A program made the translations under genes and the position numbers. This document shows positions 1 to 5,445 of a stretch of DNA of 8,833 nucleotides, piece by piece. The notes below the pieces were generated by a model, which ran no database searches, was not told where the DNA came from, and saw only the letters and a program-made list of their open reading frames with translations. Source of the stretch: an uncultured Gemmatimonadota bacterium (GTDB taxonomy: Bacteria; Gemmatimonadota; Gemmatimonadetes; Gemmatimonadales; GWC2-71-9). The DNA lies in NCBI GenBank assembly GCA_946479805.1, contig CAMLHP010000088.1:1-8833 (forward strand), given 5' to 3'. Position 1 is the first letter of the stretch. Every line of letters begins with the position of its first letter.

Positions 1-342
1 GTGCCCGAGGTGACCGAGCGGGTCCGGAAGAGCCGGCAGACCGAGTTTCCGGTGATCAATGCGCACGGACGCCTGGTCGGCATGCTGGACCGGGACAGAC
101 TTCGGGAAATCGAAGCCGATGATAGCAGGCTCCTCACAGCCTCGGACCTGGCAACGCCGGGGCCCAAGCCAGTGTCTCCCGAGGATTCGCTGCTCACAGC
201 GCTGCGGCGACTGGGAGCGCACGACGTGGACTATCTGCCGGTCGTGTCCCCCAGGGACCGCGGCAGGCTGCTGGGCATCGTTAGCCGGCACGATCTCACG
301 GCGGCATATGAGCGGGCGCTGACGGCGGAAGAGCATCTTTAG
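1..342 (+). CDS. CBS-domain protein, C-terminal fragment (gene begins before the window)
   Basis: The reading frame is open from the first base to a TAG at 340-342, so the gene is cut by the window edge; the GTG at 1 is probably an internal codon. The visible 113 residues hold the end of one CBS motif (PVINAHGRLVGMLDRDRL, about residues 18-35) and a complete second one (about 44-103), with the typical 'DYLPVVSP..RGRLLGIVSRHDL' strand-turn-helix end. Paired CBS motifs form a Bateman module that binds adenine nucleotides and regulates an attached protein. The ending 'SRHDLTAAYERAL' resembles the cytoplasmic tails of bacterial ClC chloride channels, but no membrane part is visible, so the parent could equally be another CBS protein such as a transporter or an IMPDH-like enzyme. 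It converges on the TPR gene, separated by the inverted repeat. Confident on CBS, unsure on the parent protein. Confidence 0.8.
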   Translation: MPEVTERVRKSRQTEFPVINAHGRLVGMLDRDRLREIEADDSRLLTASDLATPGPKPVSPEDSLLTALRRLGAHDVDYLPVVSPRDRGRLLGIVSRHDLTAAYERALTAEEHL

Positions 343-450
343 GGTAGAAGAGGTAGAAGAGGTAGAAGAGGTAGAAGAGGTGGAAGCAGCAGAATGTGCG
401 AACCCTCTTCTACCTCTTCTACGTCTTCTACCTCTTGTACTTCTTCCTCC
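343..450. repeat. Inverted array of 9-bp repeats between convergent genes; probable bidirectional terminator/cruciform
   Basis: Immediately after the CBS stop codon there are four perfect tandem copies of GGTAGAAGA (343-378) and one degenerate copy (379-387). After an 18-base spacer (388-405) come five units of the complement: TCTTCTACC at 406-414 and 424-432 (perfect), a one-mismatch unit at 415-423, and weaker ones at 433-441 and 442-450. The two 45-base arms can pair as a long imperfect hairpin in RNA or a cruciform in DNA; one strand of each arm is almost purely purine. No T-run follows on either side, so it is not a textbook intrinsic terminator. Its place between the stops of two convergent genes (342 and 464) nevertheless fits a two-way transcription barrier. 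The other possibility is a dispersed intergenic repeat family. Confidence 0.85.
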
Positions 451-463
451 TGCCGGTTCTGCT

Positions 464-1384
464 CTATTGGGTCCTGATCATCATCACGAACTCCGACGCC
501 TTCATTCCCAGGTCGACGCTGTCAGGTGGGGCAGTCTCGGCGATCGGGGCAATTCGCTCGAGGCTCACCGCCGCCTTGGCGTAGGTACTGTCCACATCCA
601 GTGCCGCCTGGTACTGGTCCCGCGCCGCCGCCGGATGGCCGGTGCGCTCCAGCGCGATCCCGAGGTTGTTCCGGAACACCGGTGCGTCGCCGCGGAGTTC
701 CACCGCCCGCGCCAGCACCGGAAGCGCCCGCTCGGCGTCACCCATCTCCAGGTAGATCAGGCCCAGGTTGTTGAGCGACCACACGTCACGCTCGTTGGCG
801 CGGAGCGCGCTGAGGTAGCCCTTGATCGCGGCCTCGGTGTCACCCTGGTTGTAGTATGCCCTGGCCTGGAGCCGGAGAGCCTCGTTGTCCAGCGAATCGA
901 ATTCCAGTACACGGGCGATCCGGCCCAGAGCATCTTCCGGTCGCTTCAGCTCGATCAGCACCCTGCTGGAGTTGAGCAGGCTCTTCTCGTGGGTCGAGTC
1001 GATGACCAGGGCGCGATCGAAAGCCTCGATGGCGCGCTCCGGGTCACCGGCCTTCCAGCTCGACAGGCCCAGCATGTACTCGCCCCACACATTCGCAGGC
1101 TTCCTTTCGGCATAAGCGGCGAACATCGCCACCGCATCGTTGTAGCGGCCGGCCGCATAGGCAGCCTCGGCTTCCTCATAGGTAACTTCGGCATGCACCG
1201 CGGTGCTGGTGCTGGGCGGCGCTACCGGTTCAGCAACGGTTGACGCCGCGACGGTGGTGCGGGGTGCGTCGGCGGCCCCCAGGCCGGCTGGAGCATCGGG
1301 CTGCGACCGCTCGCTGGAACAAGCGGCCGCAGTGATGAGAATGGCCATCAGGACGGCGTGGGGAATACGGGGATGGGACGACAT
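464..1384 (-). CDS. TPR-repeat lipoprotein
   Basis: 306 residues from the ATG at 1384. The N-terminus is a lipoprotein signal: basic start, hydrophobic LMAILITAAA, then Cys22 in an AAAC lipobox (slightly weak, with Ala at -3). A Pro/Ala/Thr-rich linker (about 23-65) leads to roughly six TPR units from 68 to 268, with the usual W/L-G-Y-A-F-P spacing, for example 'AIEAFDRALVIDST' and 'WSLNNLGLIYLEMGDAERA'. TPRs form a helical scaffold for protein binding, so this is probably an envelope-anchored adaptor; no enzyme motif is present. The ATG at 1384 is preferred over the frame's upstream start at 1450 because a strong GAGGAGG lies just before it and the lipoprotein signal follows directly. It is the next gene after the response regulator on the same strand and has its own sigma54-like promoter with two palindromic upstream sites, so it is the prime candidate target of that regulator. 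Confidence 0.88.
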   Translation of the reverse strand: MSSHPRIPHAVLMAILITAAACSSERSQPDAPAGLGAADAPRTTVAASTVAEPVAPPSTSTAVHAEVTYEEAEAAYAAGRYNDAVAMFAAYAERKPANVWGEYMLGLSSWKAGDPERAIEAFDRALVIDSTHEKSLLNSSRVLIELKRPEDALGRIARVLEFDSLDNEALRLQARAYYNQGDTEAAIKGYLSALRANERDVWSLNNLGLIYLEMGDAERALPVLARAVELRGDAPVFRNNLGIALERTGHPAAARDQYQAALDVDSTYAKAAVSLERIAPIAETAPPDSVDLGMKASEFVMMIRTQ

Positions 1385-1387
1385 GGC

Positions 1388-1396
1388 TTCCTCCTC
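1388..1396 (-). promoter_or_regulatory. Strong Shine-Dalgarno site that fixes the TPR gene start
   Basis: On the minus strand the sequence GAGGAGGAAGCC directly precedes the ATG at 1384. The GAGGAGG core sits about 5 bases upstream of the start codon, an ideal position. The alternative start at 1450 would lie upstream of the predicted transcription start. Confidence 0.85.
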
Positions 1397-1445
1397 GGGT
1401 ATGGCGCCAGGCGCCGGTGAACTGCGTTCGGTCGCCGAAGAGAAG

Positions 1446-1461
1446 GGCAAGCGCGCGGCCA
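1446..1461 (-). promoter_or_regulatory. Candidate sigma54 (-24/-12) promoter of the TPR lipoprotein gene
   Basis: The minus strand reads TGGCCGCGCGCTTGCC from 1461 down to 1446. Compared with the sigma54 consensus TGGCAC-N5-TTGCA, it has TGGC, TTGC and exactly 10 bases between the essential GG (1460-1459) and GC (1448-1447). The mismatches are the A and C of GGCAC and the last base. Transcription would start near 1435, giving a leader of about 51 bases that contains the Shine-Dalgarno site. The neighbouring gene encodes a sigma54 activator, which raises the prior. The element is GC-rich in a GC-rich region, so confidence is moderate. Confidence 0.55.
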
Positions 1462-1547
1462 GGCCGGCGAGGTCGCCGTCCAGGCCGCGAAACTGTTATG
1501 TGTCAGCAAGTTGGAGTTCCAGCGGAGACTGTCCGGTATCGCTCATC

Positions 1548-1563
1548 GTGTCCGGGCGGACAC
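1548..1563. promoter_or_regulatory. Palindromic activator-binding site 1 (GTGTCC-N4-GGACAC)
   Basis: GTGTCCGGGCGGACAC is a 7+7 perfect dyad with a 2-base centre. It shares the GTGTCC-N4-GGACAC core with the second site 34 bp away. Its centre lies about 120 bp upstream of the predicted sigma54 start site, within the normal range for enhancers of NtrC-family activators. The Fis-type helix-turn-helix of the adjacent regulator dimerises and would bind such a dyad. The link to that regulator is inference from position. Confidence 0.6.
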
Positions 1564-1579
1564 CAGATGGCAGGATGTC

Positions 1580-1599
1580 GCGTGTCCCGTCGGACACGC
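1580..1599. promoter_or_regulatory. Palindromic activator-binding site 2 (GTGTCC-N4-GGACAC)
   Basis: GCGTGTCC and GGACACGC are 8-base perfect arms around CGTC. The core is identical in plan to site 1 while the 4-base centre differs (CGTC against GGGC), as expected for a protein-binding site and not a duplicated stretch. The centre is about 154 bp upstream of the predicted sigma54 start site and 10 bases beyond the response-regulator stop codon. It could also fold as a short hairpin at the end of the operon transcript, but no U-run follows. Confidence 0.6.
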
Positions 1600-1609
1600 C
1601 CCGGGAGGC

Positions 1610-2974
1610 CTATAGGCCGATGCCGTTACGATCTACTTCCAGCCTCTTCATCAGCTTGATCAGGCTGGAGTGATCGGCAAGGCCAAGTGCCTCGGCGGTC
1701 CGGGTTATGTGCCAGTCATGTTGCTCCAGCGCGCGCAGCACAATGCGCTTCTCGGCGGCCCGGCGTTGCTCCTCGAAGGTGACCGGGTCGCCTTCGTCGG
1801 CAGGAAGAGCTTCGCCCCTGATTTCCGGCGGCAAGTGCTCCAGCCGGATGACCTCGCCATCGGATGCCACAACCATGCGTTCAGCGGTGTTCCGCAGTTC
1901 GCGCACATTGTTTCGCTTCCAGTCCCACGCCACCAGCTGCTCCATCGCCTCGGGCGCGATCCGCCGGGGCAGGATTCCGAACCGCTCGCAGACCCCTCGC
2001 ACGAAGTGCTCCGCCAGGCGGGGTATGTCCTCCCGGCGCTCGCGCAAAGACGGCACCCTCAGTTGATGCACATTGACCCGATACAGCAGATCCTCGCGGA
2101 AGCGGCCCTCACGAACCTCGACATCGAGATCGCGGTTGGTGGCGGCCAGCACCCGAGCCTCCACCGCCATGGCGCTATTGGAGCCGACTCGGGTGACCTC
2201 TCGCACCTCCAGCACCCGGAGGAGCTTGGCCTGGGCCTGGAGCGGCAGCTCGCCGATCTCGTCGAGCAGTACTGTGCCGCGCCCCGCGGCCTCGAATGCA
2301 CCCTTCCGGGTCGTGACAGCCCCGGTGAATGCACCGCGCTCATGGCCGAACAGCTCGCTCTCGACCAGTTGCTCAGGCAGCGCTGCAGCGTTGAGCGCGA
2401 TGAACGGAGCCGAAGCGTTGGGTGCGAGCCGGTGGAGGTCTCGCGCCACGAGTTCCTTTCCGGTGCCACTCTCGCCGGTGATGAGTACCGGGCTGGGTAT
2501 GCCGGCGAGCCGCCCTATCTGGTCCCGCAGGGTCTGCATCGCTGCGCTGCTCCCCAGCAGGGAGGAATCCCCCAGGCGAACCTGCAGCGCCGCCACCTCG
2601 CGCCTCAGCCTGGCCCGCTCTATCGCGGAACCCACTTCCTGGAGCACCCTTGCCATGGGCTCTGCCTTGTCGATGAAGCCCGCGGCACCCAGGCGCACCG
2701 CCTGCACGCATTGATCGAAGTCACCCGTTCCGGTATACACCACGACCGGCACGTCGCTACCCCGCCGAGCCAGCTCCCGCAGCGTGGCAAATCCGTCCAT
2801 CACCGGCATCTCGAGATCGAGGATGACGCAGTCCACCGGCTCTCGCTCCAGGACCGTGAGAGCCTCTTCCCCATTTCGGGCCGTGAGCACCTCGTAACCG
2901 CCCAGGCGGCGGAGGTCGTAGGCATACTGCTCCGCCATCGCCGGCGCATCATCCACTACCAGGATCAGTGTCAC
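1610..2974 (-). CDS. Sigma54-dependent NtrC-family response regulator (receiver-AAA+-Fis HTH)
   Basis: 454 residues from a GTG start at 2974. The receiver domain (1-120) has the acidic pair Asp8/Asp9, phospho-acceptor Asp53 (DLEMP), Thr81 and Lys103, all as required. The AAA+ domain (about 140-370) has Walker A GESGTGKE (167-174), the GAFTGA loop that contacts sigma54 (214-219), Walker B LLDE (Asp238/Glu239), sensor I 'AATNRDL' and the 'FREDLLYRVNV' arginine region (292-302). A Fis-type helix-turn-helix occupies about 423-445. The protein should use ATP to open sigma54 promoters when phosphorylated by its partner kinase. One oddity is the sensor II region: the usual W-P-G-N-V-R-E-L is W-K-R-N-N-V-R-E-L (352-360), one residue longer. 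The GTG overlaps the kinase TGA by 4 bp, and a GGAGG lies about 10 bases upstream, so translation is probably coupled. Two palindromes follow the stop codon and are its likely binding sites. Confidence 0.93.
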   Translation of the reverse strand: MTLILVVDDAPAMAEQYAYDLRRLGGYEVLTARNGEEALTVLEREPVDCVILDLEMPVMDGFATLRELARRGSDVPVVVYTGTGDFDQCVQAVRLGAAGFIDKAEPMARVLQEVGSAIERARLRREVAALQVRLGDSSLLGSSAAMQTLRDQIGRLAGIPSPVLITGESGTGKELVARDLHRLAPNASAPFIALNAAALPEQLVESELFGHERGAFTGAVTTRKGAFEAAGRGTVLLDEIGELPLQAQAKLLRVLEVREVTRVGSNSAMAVEARVLAATNRDLDVEVREGRFREDLLYRVNVHQLRVPSLRERREDIPRLAEHFVRGVCERFGILPRRIAPEAMEQLVAWDWKRNNVRELRNTAERMVVASDGEVIRLEHLPPEIRGEALPADEGDPVTFEEQRRAAEKRIVLRALEQHDWHITRTAEALGLADHSSLIKLMKRLEVDRNGIGL

Positions 2975-4635
2975 TTCGTCTCGCCCTCCGGCTTGTCCTC
3001 TGGCAAGTCGACCTCGAAAATCGAGCCCCGCCCCCGCTCGCTGGCCACCCTGATGGCGCCTCCAAGATCAAGAACCAGGCTTCGCACCACCGCAAGCCCA
3101 AGGCCGGTGCCGCCAGCCTTGGTCGTGTGGAACTCGTCGAAGGCGCGGTTGACCTCACCAGCGGTCATGCCACGGCCGGTGTCCTTCACCCTTATCCGCA
3201 CCCTGGATCCCTCGATGGGTTCGGCTGAGAGTTCCACACTGCCACTCTCGGCAGGCAGGCTTTCCACCGCGTTCATCAAGAGGTTCTCGATTATTCGCCT
3301 GAGCGTCACCGCGTCGGTCCTGACCAGCAAGCTTCCCGGCGGGCTGCTCGTGTGCACGCGGGGGTCGGCCGCGCTGGATGCCATCTCCGCCAGCAGTGCG
3401 TTGACGTCGGTGGCGCTCCGTGCAATGGCGGGTGTCAGCTGGGCATAGGTCCGAGCCAGCGCGTCGAGGTGGGTGACGCTGGCATCGAGAGTGGACTTGC
3501 GCTCTCGGTAAACGGTCGCGAGCGAACCGGGGTCGGCGGCTGCCACTTCGTCGAGGTGGCGCAGCACGTTGCGGATGGGCGTGAGCCCGTTCTTGATGTC
3601 ATGATTCACCTGCCGGGCCAGCTCGCCCGTGACGGCCCGGCGCTCGGCGTCGCGCAACTCGTCCGCCCGCGCGCGGAGCCGGGTGGAGAGACCGTCGATG
3701 GTGCGGGCCAGGGCACCAACTTCATCCGAGCGGTCGCTGGCGCTCCCACCGTTCAGCTGGTCGAGGTCGGCGTTGGCCATTCGGCCTGCGAGCTCGCGGA
3801 TCGGACGGGACACCCGGCCGGCGAACCAGGCAGCCAGTGCCAGCGCGAGCGCAGCTGCAAGTGCAGCCGCCAGCTGCCATCCGCGGGTGAATGCCGCCAG
3901 CAAACCTCCCAGCGGCTGGGCGCGGGCGGTGAGCCGTAACGCGGCTGTGCGCTGGACTGCCACGGATCCGGAAAGGTCCACCAGGGTAACGGCGACCAGG
4001 TCCGGCTCACTTTCCGAATCGTCCACGCCCGCGTCCTCGACAAGATTCACGTCGACGTCGGGACGAGGCGCGAGGCGAGCAAGCATTTCCGAACTCGCCT
4101 CGCTCCCGGCGAGCAGGGTGAGAACCCGGTCACGCACCCGGATGGTGTCGAGGGCGCCAACCACCGTGATGGCACCTGACGGCACTCGCAGCCGCGCCAG
4201 CCACGGCGCCCGGTAATCGGACGCGGGCACTTCCGGGCGCGGAAGCACCTGTCCGTACGAGTTGCGGAAGTGCCCCGAGCTCAGAACCATGCCGGCGCTG
4301 TCCTGGAGCACCAGGGCATCGAGCCCGGCGAGTCGCATGGCCTGGGCGGCCCAGTTTATGAGCCATGCCTTCGCACTGCTGTCGCCCGCGATCAGCGCGA
4401 CGCCGAGACGCGGGTCGTCGCGCAGCGCGTCGGTGGTAACACCCAGCCGGCTGGCCACTTCGTCCCGCATGCTCCCTGACGCCCGCTCCACGTAGGCCGA
4501 ATCTCCCGAGCTGGCGAGCCGCTGCTCGCTCCTCACAGCAGCTGATATTTCACGCTGCATCAGCAGGGCAAAGACGCAAAGGGGCAGGAGCGCCGACAGC
4601 AGCAGCGTCAGCGCCAGGCGAGTACGAAGCGTCAC
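2971..4635 (-). CDS. Membrane sensor histidine kinase (NtrY-like, HAMP-HisKA-HATPase)
   Basis: 554 residues from the GTG at 4635, which overlaps the upstream gene's TGA by 4 bp; the frame stays open further upstream to 4710 but that stretch is polar and lies inside the neighbour. Transmembrane helix 1 spans about 7-26 and helix 2 about 253-273, enclosing an extracytoplasmic domain of about 225 residues that should hold the sensor (family not recognised). A HAMP linker follows (about 272-325). The phosphorylation box is VNHDIKNGLTPIRN with His345; the DxxN pattern needed for phosphatase action is present, but the usual Pro of HExxNPL is Gly350. The ATP-binding domain has the N box ENLLMNAVES (450-459), G1 DTGRGM (485-490) and G2 GTGLGL (509-514). 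It should autophosphorylate and pass phosphate to the regulator encoded directly downstream. No good ribosome site precedes the GTG, consistent with translational coupling. Confidence 0.92.
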   Translation of the reverse strand: MTLRTRLALTLLLSALLPLCVFALLMQREISAAVRSEQRLASSGDSAYVERASGSMRDEVASRLGVTTDALRDDPRLGVALIAGDSSAKAWLINWAAQAMRLAGLDALVLQDSAGMVLSSGHFRNSYGQVLPRPEVPASDYRAPWLARLRVPSGAITVVGALDTIRVRDRVLTLLAGSEASSEMLARLAPRPDVDVNLVEDAGVDDSESEPDLVAVTLVDLSGSVAVQRTAALRLTARAQPLGGLLAAFTRGWQLAAALAAALALALAAWFAGRVSRPIRELAGRMANADLDQLNGGSASDRSDEVGALARTIDGLSTRLRARADELRDAERRAVTGELARQVNHDIKNGLTPIRNVLRHLDEVAAADPGSLATVYRERKSTLDASVTHLDALARTYAQLTPAIARSATDVNALLAEMASSAADPRVHTSSPPGSLLVRTDAVTLRRIIENLLMNAVESLPAESGSVELSAEPIEGSRVRIRVKDTGRGMTAGEVNRAFDEFHTTKAGGTGLGLAVVRSLVLDLGGAIRVASERGRGSIFEVDLPEDKPEGETK

Positions 4636-5420
4636 GGCATGACGCGATGGATGAAGTGGGCCCGGATGTCGATCAGCGGTGTCAGCGTGACGCCGCAGGC
4701 CAGCGACCATGGGAGAGGACTGCCCCTTGTGGTCCCAACCGGAAGCACGATTCCTGCGAGCCGGGCGTCGGCCAGGGCAAATCCGAGTTCCCGCTCCGCC
4801 AGCGGAACGGCGGTAACCTGTTCAGCGCCGCTCGACGTTATCGCTGCCAGTCGCGATGCGACCATTCCAGCGGTGGCGTCATCGGCCGGGTAACCAATTG
4901 CCGGCCTCACCGCGGCTGCTTCGGCTACCGAAGAGTCACACAGCACCTTGTCTGTCCACCAGTACAGCAGGTCAGCCGGCCGCGCTGATACCTGCACCGC
5001 GCTCGCGGCGAGATCGCGGCGCAACCGGTCTGCGCCGGAGCGCTCGACCGGCAGGATGTCCGAGGGCGATCGAGCGACCAGGACGTACGTCAGGTCCCAG
5101 CGGAGTGGCGTGACGATGAAGCGCTCGCTGTCGCTGGCAAGGTCGATGATGGCGGGCTCGCGCGTAACCAGCAGCGAGTCTCCCAGCGCGCTGAGCGCCG
5201 CCAGGCCGGACGGTTCAACGCGCCACTGAACCCCGGATGCGGCGGGCAGCAGTGCGGCTCGGGTCGAGTCATCGATGGTGAGCGTATCTGCCGCGCGAGC
5301 CACGACTATCGTGGCTGTGGCGAGCGCAGCAGGCGGCACCGGTGGCGAGCCACCCGGCACGACGACGGGAGCGCAGGCCCCAAGCAGCGCGATGACGCCC
5401 GATAATGCAGCGCGGATCAT
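4632..5420 (-). CDS. Small lipoprotein of unknown function, co-transcribed with the kinase
   Basis: 262 residues from the ATG at 5420; a TTG two codons earlier (5426) is possible but less likely. The signal is a clear lipoprotein type: MIRAALSGVIALLGAC with a canonical LGAC lipobox and Cys16, then a Pro/Gly-rich linker. The mature protein (about 35-262) has no domain I can name with confidence. It contains two further cysteines (161 and 242) that could form a disulfide in the periplasm. The closing segment 'LTPLIDIRAHFIHR' and the preceding alternation of helices and strands faintly recall the end of family 5 solute-binding proteins, at less than half their normal length; this is only an impression. 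It lies 25 bp downstream of the DUF4153 gene and overlaps the kinase start by 4 bp. A role as a periplasmic partner or ligand-binding accessory of the kinase is therefore plausible but unproven. Confidence 0.8.
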   Translation of the reverse strand: MIRAALSGVIALLGACAPVVVPGGSPPVPPAALATATIVVARAADTLTIDDSTRAALLPAASGVQWRVEPSGLAALSALGDSLLVTREPAIIDLASDSERFIVTPLRWDLTYVLVARSPSDILPVERSGADRLRRDLAASAVQVSARPADLLYWWTDKVLCDSSVAEAAAVRPAIGYPADDATAGMVASRLAAITSSGAEQVTAVPLAERELGFALADARLAGIVLPVGTTRGSPLPWSLACGVTLTPLIDIRAHFIHRVMP

Positions 5421-5445
5421 GCCCAAACCTACAGGGTAGCGCCGC

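Noticed and set aside
343..450. The 9-bp array as a CRISPR or coding repeat
   Set aside because: Units are contiguous without spacers, far too short for CRISPR repeats, and face each other as an inverted pair; no gene frame makes sense across both arms.
396..584. A short plus-strand frame giving a very hydrophobic 62-residue peptide rich in Leu, Phe and Tyr
   Set aside because: The hydrophobic part is just the right-arm TCTTCTACC repeat read as codons, and the rest is antisense to the TPR gene end. There is no ribosome site.
380..1243. A 287-codon plus-strand open frame starting in the repeat
   Set aside because: Antisense to the TPR lipoprotein, with no domain and no ribosome site.
1385..1450. 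Upstream start at 1450 for the TPR gene
   Set aside because: It would place 22 polar residues before a good lipoprotein signal, has no ribosome site, and would lie upstream of the predicted transcription start.
1505..1521. A second sigma54-like pattern on the minus strand, TGGAAC-N6-TTGCT
   Set aside because: GG and GC are 11 bases apart, not 10; sigma54 is strict on this spacing. It remains a weak alternative to the 1446-1461 element.
1529..1536. A possible third activator half-site (CTGTCCGG) between the promoter and site 1
   Set aside because: Only one half matches the GTGTCC core; the other half is not complementary.
1580..1599. The second palindrome as an intrinsic terminator of the kinase-regulator operon
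   Set aside because: No U-run follows the 8-bp stem, and the same core occurs again 34 bp away, which suits a protein-binding site better. A double role cannot be excluded.
1607..1618. Perfect 12-bp palindrome GGCCTATAGGCC
   Set aside because: It overlaps the last codon and stop of the response regulator (Gly-Leu-stop) and is not repeated elsewhere in the gap; probably chance.
1670..3448. A 592-codon plus-strand open frame
   Set aside because: It is antisense to the response regulator and kinase genes, whose motifs are intact; the translation has no recognisable domain. Long antisense frames are common in GC-rich DNA.
4636..4710. Upstream start at 4710 for the histidine kinase
   Set aside because: The extra 25 residues are His/Arg/Pro-rich, overlap the lipoprotein gene, and precede a GTG that forms a GTGA overlap and begins directly before the first membrane helix.
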